A stretch of 25,300 nt of DNA from Actinomycetales bacterium UBA1416 (GTDB lineage Bacteria; Actinomycetota; Actinomycetes; Actinomycetales; Actinomycetaceae), in assembly GCA_002304945.1 (NCBI GenBank), contig DBPQ01000123.1:1-25300 (forward strand), read 5' to 3'. A model generated the notes under the pieces. That model had not been told where the DNA came from and ran no database searches. It saw nothing but the letters and a program-made list of their open reading frames with translations. Below, one piece after another: positions 9,080-16,803 of the stretch (position 1 is the stretch's first letter; each line of letters opens with the position of its first letter). Position numbers and translations under genes: made by a program.

Positions 9080-10000
9080 ATGACGCTCCGAGAGAAGCTG
9101 AGCGGCGCGATCGCCCCGCTGTTCACCCCCTTCACCGACGAGGGCGAGGTGGACCACGACTCGCTGCGGCGGATGGTTCGCTGGCAGCTCGCCAACGGCT
9201 CCATCGGCATCTCGATCGGCGGCTCCACCGGCGAGCCCTCCTCGCAGACCATCGAGGAGCGCGCGGCCGCGATCCGCACCATCAGGGAGGAACTGGCGGG
9301 CAGCGACGCCGCCTTCGTGCCGGGCACGGGGTCCGCGAAGCTGAACGAGACCCTCGAGCTCACGGCCGTCGCCCAGGAGGTCGGCGTCGATGCCGCCCTC
9401 ATCATCACCCCGTACTACGCCCGGCCCACGCAGGAGGCGCTGTACCAGTGGTACGGCACCGTCGCCCGCGAGTTCCCCGACCTGCCGCTCATCGCCTACA
9501 ACGTGCCCTCGCGCACCGCGGTCGAACTGGCGCCCGAGACCTTCGCCCGGCTCTACCGCGACTTCGACAACATCGTCGGGATCAAGGAGACCACCAAGGA
9601 CTTCGAGCACTTCTCGCGCACCATGCACCTCGCCGGCCCGGACCTGCTCATGTGGTCCGGCATCGAACTGCTGTGCCTGCCGCTGATCCCGCTCGGGGGC
9701 ATCGGGTTCATCTCCGCGCTCTCCAACATCGCCCCGGCGGCCGTCGCCGAGACATACGCCGCGGCTGTCGCCGGCGACTGGGAGCGGGCCCGTGAACTGC
9801 ACTACGGCGTCCACCCCCTCGTCGACCTCCTGTTCGTGGAGACCAACCCCGCCCCCGCGAAGTGGCTCATGGCCGAGCGCGGTCTCATCAGCTCCGGGCA
9901 CGTCCGGCCGCCGCTCATCGGGCTGACCGACCAGGGCATCGCCCGGGTCGAGGCGCTCGTTGCCGAGGCCGGGCAGTACCTCACCGAGATCGACATCTGA
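9080..10000 (+). CDS. DHDPS/NAL-family class I lyase, probable catabolic aldolase or hydratase-aldolase
   Basis: A 306-residue TIM barrel of the dihydrodipicolinate synthase family. The Schiff-base lysine is Lys169 (VGIKETT), the proton-relay Tyr140 and Arg145 lie in YNVPSRT, and the GSTGE loop is at 48-52. The C-terminal part reads ETNPAPAKW, close to DapA. All DapA-like catalytic residues are present, so a lysine-pathway function cannot be excluded from sequence alone. However, the gene sits 17 bp after the FAH-RraA gene and 9 bp before hpaE, inside a ring-cleavage operon that lacks HpaH and HpaI. The likely role is therefore release of pyruvate from a 2-oxoheptenedioate or 4-hydroxy-2-oxoheptanedioate intermediate. 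The ATG at 9080 has AGAGGA five bases upstream. Confidence 0.85.
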   Translation: MTLREKLSGAIAPLFTPFTDEGEVDHDSLRRMVRWQLANGSIGISIGGSTGEPSSQTIEERAAAIRTIREELAGSDAAFVPGTGSAKLNETLELTAVAQEVGVDAALIITPYYARPTQEALYQWYGTVAREFPDLPLIAYNVPSRTAVELAPETFARLYRDFDNIVGIKETTKDFEHFSRTMHLAGPDLLMWSGIELLCLPLIPLGGIGFISALSNIAPAAVAETYAAAVAGDWERARELHYGVHPLVDLLFVETNPAPAKWLMAERGLISSGHVRPPLIGLTDQGIARVEALVAEAGQYLTEIDI

Positions 10001-10009
10001 AGGAGAACC

Positions 10010-11542
10010 ATGGCACAGCTTCCTGACGGGCTTCCCGACCACATCCGCCACTACATCGGCGGCCAGCAGGTCGACTCGGTCTCGGGCGAGACGTTCGACG
10101 TGCTCGAGCCAACGACCAACCGGACGTACATCCAGTGCGCCTCCGGCGACGCCGCCGACGTGGACGCGGCGGTCGCCGCTGCCCGGAAGGCGTTCGACGA
10201 GGGACCGTGGCCGCGCATGCTGCCGCGGGAGCGCGCGAACATCCTCTACCGCGTGGCGGACGAGGTGTCGGCGATGAACGCCCGGCTCGCCGAACTCGAG
10301 TCGTTCGACTCCGGACTGCCCATCCGCCAGGCGCAGGGCCAGGCGAAGCGGGCCGCGGAGAACTTCCGGTTCTTCGCCGACCTGATCGTCGCGCAGGTGG
10401 ACGACGCGTTCCGGATGCCCGGCCGGCAGATCAACTACGTGAACCGCAAGCCCAAGGGCGTGGCCGGCCTCATCACCCCCTGGAACACCCCGTTCATGCA
10501 GGAGTCCTGGAAGCTGGCCCCCGCACTCGCCTCGGGCTGCACCGTGGTGCTCAAGCCCGCGGAGTTCACGCCGCTCTCCGCGGAGCTGTGGGTGGAGGTC
10601 TTCGAGAGGGCCGGCGTGCCCGAGGGCGTCTTCAACATGGTCCACGGCTTCGGGGAGACCGCCGGCGACGCGCTGGTCAAGCACCCGGACGTGAACCTGA
10701 TCTCCTTCACCGGGGAGACCACCACCGGCCAGATCATCTTCGCCAACTGCGCCCCCACCATGAAATCGATGTCCATGGAGCTCGGCGGCAAGTCCCCCGT
10801 CATCGTGTTCGAGGACGCCGACTTCGAGGCGGCGCTGGACTCCACCCTCTTCGGCGTCTACTCGCTGAACGGGGAGCGCTGCACCGCCTCCTCCCGGATC
10901 CTCGTGCAGCGGTCCATCTACGACAGGTTCGTCGAGGCCTACGCCGAGCGGGCGAGGAAGATCAAGGTCGGGCCGCCGTCGGACCCCGAGACGGAGCTCG
11001 CCGCCCTGGTCCACCCCACCCATTACGACCGTGTCATGGGCTACGTGGAGATCGGCAAGGACGAGGCGCGCCTCGTCGCCGGCGGCAAGCGGCCGGACCA
11101 CCTCCCCGAGGGCAACTACCTCGAGGCGACGGTCTTCGCCGACGTCCCTCGCACCGCGCGGATCTTCCAGGAGGAGATCTTCGGCCCCGTCGTCGCCATC
11201 ACCCCGTTCGAGGACGACGAGGAGGCCGTGGAACTCGCGAACGACGTGAAGTACGGCCTGGCCGCCTACGTCTGGACCAACGACGTCACCCGTGCCCACA
11301 CCGTGGCGCACCGCATCGAGTCCGGGATGGTGTGGATCAACTCCCACAACGTCCGCGACCTGCGCACCCCGTTCGGCGGCGTGAAGGGCTCCGGGCTCGG
11401 CCAGGAGGGCGGGTACCGCTCCCTCGACTTCTACTCGAACCAGCAGGCCATCCACCTCACCCTCGGTGACGTCCACACCACCCGGTTCGGCGCCACCGGC
11501 TACTCCGAGAACGACCCGGGCCTCGCCGGTCCCGGCAGCTGA
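10010..11542 (+). CDS. hpaE: 5-carboxymethyl-2-hydroxymuconate-semialdehyde dehydrogenase HpaE
   Basis: A 510-residue NAD-dependent aldehyde dehydrogenase. LITPWNTP (154-161) and SFTGETTTG (232-240) bind the cofactor, Glu257 (MELGGKSP) is the general base and Cys291 (NGERCTASSR) the nucleophile. The N terminus LPDHIRHYIGG and the C-terminal FYSNQQAIHLTLGD resemble the HpaE/HpcC subfamily. It oxidises the semialdehyde produced by HpaD to 5-carboxymethyl-2-hydroxymuconate. AAGGAG spans the end of the preceding stop codon and lies four bases before the ATG, so translation is probably coupled to the upstream lyase gene. The adjacent hpaD makes the substrate assignment strong. Confidence 0.93.
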   Translation: MAQLPDGLPDHIRHYIGGQQVDSVSGETFDVLEPTTNRTYIQCASGDAADVDAAVAAARKAFDEGPWPRMLPRERANILYRVADEVSAMNARLAELESFDSGLPIRQAQGQAKRAAENFRFFADLIVAQVDDAFRMPGRQINYVNRKPKGVAGLITPWNTPFMQESWKLAPALASGCTVVLKPAEFTPLSAELWVEVFERAGVPEGVFNMVHGFGETAGDALVKHPDVNLISFTGETTTGQIIFANCAPTMKSMSMELGGKSPVIVFEDADFEAALDSTLFGVYSLNGERCTASSRILVQRSIYDRFVEAYAERARKIKVGPPSDPETELAALVHPTHYDRVMGYVEIGKDEARLVAGGKRPDHLPEGNYLEATVFADVPRTARIFQEEIFGPVVAITPFEDDEEAVELANDVKYGLAAYVWTNDVTRAHTVAHRIESGMVWINSHNVRDLRTPFGGVKGSGLGQEGGYRSLDFYSNQQAIHLTLGDVHTTRFGATGYSENDPGLAGPGS

Positions 11543-11583
11543 CCACCACCACCCATCACCGACTGACGAAGGAGACAGTGACC

Positions 11584-12654
11584 ATGACATCCATCCCGAC
11601 CCCGAGCGTTCCCGCTCCCGACGTGCTCCGCTGCGCCTACATGGACATCGTGGTGTCCGACCTGGCCGCCTCCCGCGAGTTCTACGTCGACATCCTCGGC
11701 CTCGTCGTGACCGAGGAGAACGAGAACGAGATCTACCTCCGCACGCTGGAGGAGTTCATCCACCACAACGTCGTGCTCCGCAAGGGCCCCGTCCCCGCGA
11801 TCGCGTCGTTCGCCTACCGCGTCCGCACTCCCGAGGACGTCGACCGGGCCGAGGCCTTCTACCAGGAGCTCGGCTGCCGCACCGAGCGCCGCGCGGACGG
11901 TTTCTCCAAGGGCATCGGTGACTCGGTGCGCGTGGAGGACCCGCTCGGCTTCCCGTACGAGTTCTTCTACGACGTCGAGCACGTCGAGCGTCTCGCCTGG
12001 CACTACGAGCTCTACGGCGCCGGTGCGCTCGTCCGGCTCGACCACTTCAACCAGGTGACGCCGAACGTCCCCGTCGCCCGCAAGTACATGGAGGACCTCG
12101 GCTTCCGGGTCACGGAGGACATCCAGGACGAGGCGGGCGTCACCTACGCCGCGTGGATGCGCCGCAAGCCGACCGTCCACGACACCGCGATGACCGGCGG
12201 CGACGGGCCGCGCATGCACCACATCGCGTTCGCGACGCACGAGAAGCACAACATCCTCTACATCTGCGACAAGCTCGGCGCGCTCCGCAAGTCCGACCTC
12301 ATCGAACGCGGCCCCGGCCGCCACGGCGTCTCCAACGCCTTCTACCTGTACCTGCGCGACCCCGACGGGCACCGCGTCGAGATCTACACGCAGGACTACT
12401 ACACCGGTGACCCCGACAACCCCGTGGTCACCTGGGACGTGCACGACAACCAGCGCCGCGACTGGTGGGGAAACCCCGTGGTCCCGAGCTGGTACACCGA
12501 CGCCTCGCTCGTGCTCGACCTCGACGGGAACCCCCAGCAGGTCGTCAAGCGCGAGGAGACCAGCGAGCTCGAGGCCACCATCGGTGCCGACGGCTTCTCC
12601 TACACCCGCAAGGGTGACACCGACCACGGCTTCAAGCTCGGCCACCAGCTCTGA
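11584..12654 (+). CDS. hpaD: 3,4-dihydroxyphenylacetate (homoprotocatechuate) 2,3-dioxygenase, extradiol, type I
   Basis: A 356-residue vicinal-oxygen-chelate dioxygenase, closely similar to my memory of homoprotocatechuate dioxygenase from Brevibacterium fuscum. The metal triad is His154, His213 and Glu266; the second-sphere residues Asn156, Trp191, His199 and Tyr256 are also present. All are offset by one from the B. fuscum numbering. It inserts O2 next to the diol and opens the ring to 5-carboxymethyl-2-hydroxymuconate semialdehyde. The metal, Fe(II) or Mn(II), cannot be read from the sequence because both types share these ligands. The ATG at 11584 has AAGGAG nine bases upstream; an in-frame GTG at 11578 is possible but only three bases from it. 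This gene anchors the pathway assignment of the whole operon. Confidence 0.96.
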   Translation: MTSIPTPSVPAPDVLRCAYMDIVVSDLAASREFYVDILGLVVTEENENEIYLRTLEEFIHHNVVLRKGPVPAIASFAYRVRTPEDVDRAEAFYQELGCRTERRADGFSKGIGDSVRVEDPLGFPYEFFYDVEHVERLAWHYELYGAGALVRLDHFNQVTPNVPVARKYMEDLGFRVTEDIQDEAGVTYAAWMRRKPTVHDTAMTGGDGPRMHHIAFATHEKHNILYICDKLGALRKSDLIERGPGRHGVSNAFYLYLRDPDGHRVEIYTQDYYTGDPDNPVVTWDVHDNQRRDWWGNPVVPSWYTDASLVLDLDGNPQQVVKREETSELEATIGADGFSYTRKGDTDHGFKLGHQL

Positions 12655-12679
12655 CAAGCACCCACCACAAGGAGAAAAC

Positions 12680-13846
12680 ATGAACATCACGACAGGAAGG
12701 CGCCGCCTCGGCCTGGTCTCCGTGACCGCCGCAGCAGCCCTCGTCCTCGCCGCCTGTGGCGGGACCGACGACGGCGGGAACGGGGACGCCACCGGCGGCT
12801 CGACCGGCGGGTCCACCGGCGGCTCGTCCGGGGAGAGCGTCACGCTCAACCTGGCCACCATGGCGATCGAGACCACCCCCAACGGGAAGGTCAGCCAGTG
12901 GTTCTTCGACGAGCTGGAGTCCCGCTCCGACGGCCGGCTCACCGTCGACGTCACCCCGCCGGAGTCCATCTGCAAGGGGCCGGAGATCGCCGAGTGCGTC
13001 CGTGACGGCCGCGCCGACCTCGGCGTGTCCATCCCGGACTACACCCCGCAGCTGTTCCCGACGACCTCGATCGTCACCGTGCCGTTCCTCGCGGAGAACC
13101 AGCAGGCCGTCATGAAGGCGCTGTGGGACGTCAACACGTCGAACGCGGACGCCCAGGCGGTCTGGGACAACAACGGGATCGAGCTGGTCGGGGCCTGGCC
13201 CGTCGGCCGCCTCGTCATGGGCTCGAAGGACGAGGTGCGCAACATCAACGACTTCGGGGCCACCCGCTGGCGTGTCACCGGGCCGTACCTGCAGCGGGCG
13301 TTCCAGGACGTCGGCGCGAACGTCGTCGCCCTCCCCGCGGCCGAGACCTACGAGGGTGTCGAACGCGGCGTCGCGGACGCCGTGGCGTGGACGCTCGACG
13401 GCGCCGTCGACTACAAGCTCATGGAGCAGCTGCCGTACTGGACGGACCCGGGCGTGGGCCACTACACCACCTTCTCGATGTGGATCAACCCCGACGTGTA
13501 CGCCGGCCTCCCGGACGACCTGCGCGCGATCTTCGACGAGGTGCGTGAGGAGTTCAACAACGGACAGGGCATGGCCCAGTACGGTGATGCCGCCGCGGGA
13601 CAGTGCACCACCATGTTCGACAGCGACAGGATCGAGCAGTTCACCCGCTGGGACGACGCCGCCACCGCGGAGTGGAGCGACGCCATCGGCGACTCCCTCC
13701 AGGCCGAATGGGTGACCGCCGCCGAGGAGCAGGGCCTCGCGAACGCCCAGTCCTACCTCGACGAGTACCTCGCCGCCCTCGAGTCGAGCGGTGACGACAC
13801 GGTCGACCCGGTGATCGCCTGCGTGGACCAGTTCCAGGACCGGTGA
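12680..13846 (+). CDS. TRAP transporter substrate-binding lipoprotein, DctP family
   Basis: A 388-residue extracytoplasmic binding protein. A signal peptide with Arg7-Arg9 and a hydrophobic stretch ends in the lipobox LAAC, with Cys26 as lipidation site. A low-complexity GGSTGGSTGGSSG linker (about 39-51) follows. The DctP fold then contains the conserved carboxylate-binding arginine, probably Arg198 in RWRVTGP. Four extra cysteines (98, 106, 309, 381) could form two disulfides outside the membrane. The ATG has AAGGAG at five bases. Its place between hpaD and the TRAP membrane genes suggests it captures a hydroxyphenylacetate-like aromatic acid rather than a C4-dicarboxylate; this is inferred from context. 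A strong hairpin after it probably raises its yield over the membrane subunits. Confidence 0.92.
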   Translation: MNITTGRRRLGLVSVTAAAALVLAACGGTDDGGNGDATGGSTGGSTGGSSGESVTLNLATMAIETTPNGKVSQWFFDELESRSDGRLTVDVTPPESICKGPEIAECVRDGRADLGVSIPDYTPQLFPTTSIVTVPFLAENQQAVMKALWDVNTSNADAQAVWDNNGIELVGAWPVGRLVMGSKDEVRNINDFGATRWRVTGPYLQRAFQDVGANVVALPAAETYEGVERGVADAVAWTLDGAVDYKLMEQLPYWTDPGVGHYTTFSMWINPDVYAGLPDDLRAIFDEVREEFNNGQGMAQYGDAAAGQCTTMFDSDRIEQFTRWDDAATAEWSDAIGDSLQAEWVTAAEEQGLANAQSYLDEYLAALESSGDDTVDPVIACVDQFQDR

Positions 13847-13853
13847 CGCCTCC

Positions 13854-13908
13854 GGGTGGGTGGGCCGGTCAGCGGCCCACCCACCCCACACCCCGGGCAA
13901 CCGCCCGG
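13854..13908 (+). terminator. Tandem hairpins between dctP and dctQ (attenuator or mRNA-stabilising element)
   Basis: GGGTGGGTGGGCC (13854-13866) pairs perfectly with GGCCCACCCACCC (13874-13886). One further G-C pair leaves a five-base loop, giving a stem of 14 bp. A second hairpin CCGGGC-AACC-GCCCGG follows at 13893-13908. There is no T-tract, so full termination is unlikely. Partial termination or protection of the upstream message would give more binding protein than DctQ/DctM, a common arrangement in binding-protein transport operons. Confidence 0.7.
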
Positions 13909-13941
13909 TGACCACCCACCCCCGGACAGAGAGCCAGACCC

Positions 13942-14487
13942 ATGGAAACTGTCATCTCGAGGATCGCCGCCGTCCTCGGCGTCCTCGCCACCCTCGCGAC
14001 GCTGGTGATGATGATCGGCATCGTCGTCGACGTCTTCTTCCGCGCCCTCTACGACCGGTCCGTACCGGGAATCCTGGAGCTCAGCGAGTCCGCCCTGGTC
14101 GCCGCCGTCTTCCTCGGCATGGCCTACACCGGGGCGACCAACTCGCACATCGCCGTGGACCTCCTCACCGAGAAGCTCCCGGAGCGGCCGCGCCAGGTGG
14201 CCGTCACGGTCGCATGGCTCGCCACCGTTCCCATCCTCGCCTGGATGCTCTGGGCCACCTCCCAGCGCGCCCTCGCCGCGACCGCGGAGAACGAACTCCG
14301 CATGGGCCTCGTGAACTGGCCGCTGTGGCCCGCCCGCTGGCTCATCGTCATCGGACTCGCCGCCATGCTGCTGGTCGCCCTCATGAACGTGGTCCGGGTC
14401 CTGCGCGGCGGGACGGTCCTCGGCGAGGACTCCCCCGAACACCTCCCGGACTCCCCCGTCCACCCCATCGAATACGTGGAGAAGTGA
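13942..14487 (+). CDS. TRAP transporter small membrane subunit, DctQ family
   Basis: A 181-residue integral membrane protein with four predicted helices (about 8-30, 48-65, 86-107, 131-153), as expected for DctQ. LSESALVAAVFLGMAYT with NSHIAVD following is typical of the second helix and its loop. It pairs with DctM to form the sodium-coupled transport unit fed by the DctP lipoprotein. The ribosome site is poor (AGAGAG about nine bases from the ATG), and it lies just beyond the hairpins at 13854-13908. Both suggest lower expression than DctP. The C-terminal tail of about 28 residues is acidic and proline-rich. The stop overlaps the dctM start as TGATG. Confidence 0.9.
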   Translation: METVISRIAAVLGVLATLATLVMMIGIVVDVFFRALYDRSVPGILELSESALVAAVFLGMAYTGATNSHIAVDLLTEKLPERPRQVAVTVAWLATVPILAWMLWATSQRALAATAENELRMGLVNWPLWPARWLIVIGLAAMLLVALMNVVRVLRGGTVLGEDSPEHLPDSPVHPIEYVEK

Positions 14488-15908
14488 TGGACACCCTGCC
14501 CCTCGTCCTCCTGGTCGTCCTGCTCCTGCTGGGACTCCTCGCGATCCGCATGCCGGTCGCGTTCGCTCTCGCGCTGAGCGGCGCCGTCGGCCTCGTCCTC
14601 CTGCGGGATTTCGACTTCACCACCAACATGCTGGGATCGGTGCCGTTCACCGAGACCTCGACGTTCTCGCTGACGATCATCCCGATGTTCATCCTGATGG
14701 GGATGTTCGCGGTGAAGGCCCGCATCGCGGAGCAGGTCTACGCGGTGGCGGCCCACGCCTTCCGCCGCCTCCCCGGTGGGCTCGGCATCTCGACCGTCAT
14801 GGCCTGCGCCGGCTTCGCGGCCGTCTCCGGCTCCAGCATCGGCACCGCGGCCACCATGTCGAAGCTCTCCGTCGGCGAGATGCGCAAGCACGGCTACCCC
14901 GTGCCGCTGGCGACCGCCACGGTCGCGGTGGCCGGCACGCTCGGCGTGCTGATCCCGCCGAGCGTGATCCTCGTGATCTACGCGATCATGACCGGTGAGT
15001 CCGTCGCGGCAGTGCTCGCGGCCGGCATCATCCCGGGCATCCTCTCCGCCATCGCCTACGCCGCCTACATCCCCATCGCGATGCGGCGGCACGGGCGGCG
15101 GGTCACCCTGCCCGACGGCGGAACGCTCGACGAGGCCCTGTCCGTGGCGAGCGGCGGAAGCCCCTCCACCCGGAAGGTGGGTGGCCGCACGATCACCCAG
15201 ACGCGTGCGGTCGCCGTCGCCGAGCCGAGGGTGCGCCTGCGGGACCTCCCCCTGCGCGGCGTGGTGCGCGTCGGAATCCTCTTCTTCATCGTGTTGGGCG
15301 GCATGTACTCGGGCATCTTCACGCCCACGGAGTCGGCCGCGATCGGCGCGCTGGCCGCCGGCGTGTTCCTGGTCATCGAGATGTGGCGGGACGGCTGGAC
15401 TGCCATGCGCGACGCCCTGACCTCGGCCCTCAAGGAGACCGCGGGGACCACCTCGATGGTGTTCTCGATCATCGTGGGCTCGGCCGTGCTCTCGATGTTC
15501 TTCATCCAGGCGAAGGTCCCCCAGATGCTCACCGACGGTGTCCTCGAGCTTGGGATGAACAAGTACCTGACGATGGGGATCCTCCTGCTCACGCTCATCC
15601 CCCTCGGGATGGCCCTGGAGTCCATCTCGATCCTCGTGATCACCGTGCCGTTGCTCTACCCGGTGGCCACCTCCCTCGGCTTCGACGGCGTCTGGCTCGC
15701 CATCCTGATCGTCAAGCTGATCGAGATCGGCATGGTCACCCCGCCGGTGGGGATCAACTGCTTCGTCGTGTCCGGGACGTCCGGCGTGAAGGTCGACCAG
15801 ATCTTCCGCGGGGTGCTCCCCTTCGTCCTCATCGACATCGCGATGACCACGCTGTTCTTCGCGGTGCCCGCCCTGTCCCTCTGGCTGCCGAGCCTGATCG
15901 CCGTCTGA
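14487..15908 (+). CDS. TRAP transporter large permease subunit, DctM family
   Basis: A 473-residue polytopic membrane protein, the transport channel of the TRAP system. GSSIGTAATMSK (115-126) and the IPPSVILVIYA helix (156-166) are DctM hallmarks; the C-terminal half repeats the fold, with TPTESAAIGA near 279-288. It is longer than the usual 425-440 residues. The excess lies in the central cytoplasmic loop (about 200-258), which is polar and rich in Arg, Gly and Ser. The ATG overlaps the dctQ stop by one base and uses GGAGAA within dctQ, so the two subunits are translationally coupled. With HpaD and HpaE upstream and a hydroxylase downstream, import of an aromatic acid is the likely function. 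Confidence 0.94.
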   Translation: MDTLPLVLLVVLLLLGLLAIRMPVAFALALSGAVGLVLLRDFDFTTNMLGSVPFTETSTFSLTIIPMFILMGMFAVKARIAEQVYAVAAHAFRRLPGGLGISTVMACAGFAAVSGSSIGTAATMSKLSVGEMRKHGYPVPLATATVAVAGTLGVLIPPSVILVIYAIMTGESVAAVLAAGIIPGILSAIAYAAYIPIAMRRHGRRVTLPDGGTLDEALSVASGGSPSTRKVGGRTITQTRAVAVAEPRVRLRDLPLRGVVRVGILFFIVLGGMYSGIFTPTESAAIGALAAGVFLVIEMWRDGWTAMRDALTSALKETAGTTSMVFSIIVGSAVLSMFFIQAKVPQMLTDGVLELGMNKYLTMGILLLTLIPLGMALESISILVITVPLLYPVATSLGFDGVWLAILIVKLIEIGMVTPPVGINCFVVSGTSGVKVDQIFRGVLPFVLIDIAMTTLFFAVPALSLWLPSLIAV

Positions 15909-16000
15909 CCGCTCCGCAGGACGGGCCTCCCGGCACCAGCAGAAAGGTGAAACCATTGAGCGTGCACGTCAGTGCCCCTCTCTCCGAAGCAGGTGACGAG

Positions 16001-16690
16001 ATGCCCGCCCTCACCCCGAGTACCCCGACGTTCGGCACCGGCGGACCGCTGTCCAAGTCCGAGTCGGTCTACCGGGAGCTGCGCTCCCGGATCATCTCCG
16101 GGCGCTACAACGCCGGGTATCGACTTGTGCTCGACCAGCTGGCCCGCGAGATGGGCGTCTCGGCGGTCCCGGTGCGCGAGGCGATCCGTCGGCTGGAGGC
16201 CGAGCGGCTCGTCACCTTCACGCGCAACGTGGGTGCCGAGGTGGCGGCGATCGACCTGGCGGACTACGCGGACGCCATGCAGGTGCTCGCCTGGATCGAG
16301 GGGGCTGCCACCGCCCTGTCCGCGCCCCACCTGACCAAGCGGCAGATCGACGACGCCGCCACGACCAACGACCACATGCGCAGCCTGGCCGGGGGCAACT
16401 TCGACCCCCGGCTGTTCTCGGACCTGAACCTCCAGTTCCACGAGCAGCTGTGCATCGCCTGCCCCAACGACCACCTCCTCGACCTCCTCCACCGGGAGTG
16501 GGAGCGGGTGGCGGTCGTCCGGCGGAACGTGTTCGGCTTCGAGCCCGTGCGGTCACAGACCTCCATCGGCGAGCACGACCAAATCCTCGACCTCATCCGG
16601 TCGGGGGCTCCAGCCGACGAGATCGAGAAGGCGGCCCGCAACCACAAGCTCCGGTCGCTCCGCCAGTTCGTCGAGGCGCAACCGGCCTGA
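16001..16690 (+). CDS. GntR-family transcriptional regulator, FCD subfamily
   Basis: A 229-residue regulator. The winged helix-turn-helix (about 19-75) contains LDQLAREMGVSAVPVREAIRR, typical of GntR. The all-helical FCD effector domain (about 90-225) carries the metal-coordinating set Asp141, His147, His192 and His214, so it probably binds a carboxylated ligand through a metal. I choose the ATG at 16001 with AGGTG five bases upstream; a TTG at 15956 with AAAGG, giving 15 more residues, is possible. Lying inside the operon, it probably controls itself, the operon promoter at 7527-7555 and perhaps the divergent dehydrogenase, with an aromatic acid or pathway intermediate as inducer. The binding site at 7556-7577 is the candidate operator. 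Confidence 0.92.
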   Translation: MPALTPSTPTFGTGGPLSKSESVYRELRSRIISGRYNAGYRLVLDQLAREMGVSAVPVREAIRRLEAERLVTFTRNVGAEVAAIDLADYADAMQVLAWIEGAATALSAPHLTKRQIDDAATTNDHMRSLAGGNFDPRLFSDLNLQFHEQLCIACPNDHLLDLLHREWERVAVVRRNVFGFEPVRSQTSIGEHDQILDLIRSGAPADEIEKAARNHKLRSLRQFVEAQPA

Positions 16691-16734
16691 GGCCGGGGCA
16701 ACGCACCCGCATCGCACATCCGTCCATGGCACGA

Positions 16735-16750
16735 GGGCACCCCGGTGCCC
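16735..16750 (+). other. Small hairpin in the gap before the hydroxylase gene
   Basis: GGGCAC-CCCG-GTGCCC forms a six-base-pair stem with a four-base loop in the 113-bp gap between the GntR gene and the flavin hydroxylase. It has no T-tract. Downstream lies GATACAAGTGTC (16760-16771), a near-palindrome sharing one half-site with the main operator. The gap could hold a secondary control point for the hydroxylase, but the evidence is thin. Confidence 0.4.
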
Positions 16751-16803
16751 CTGCCACCCGATACAAGTGTCCCTGCCACCCACAGAGAAGTGAGGAGAAC
16801 CCC

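Noticed and set aside
9080..10000. Assignment of the DHDPS-family gene as biosynthetic dapA
   Set aside because: All DapA residues are present, but the location inside a ring-cleavage operon with no other lysine genes makes a catabolic role more likely. No gene symbol is given.
8975..11590. Long minus-strand open frame opposite the dapA-like, hpaE and FAH-RraA genes
   Set aside because: Same GC artefact; no ribosome site, no domain pattern, and all three plus-strand genes have intact catalytic motifs. Similar antisense frames at 14124-15956 and 16264-18807 were dismissed for the same reason.
12796..12837. Short GGC/ACC-rich repeat in the dctP coding sequence
   Set aside because: It encodes the flexible Gly-Ser-Thr linker after the lipobox, common in actinobacterial binding lipoproteins; not a separate repeat element.
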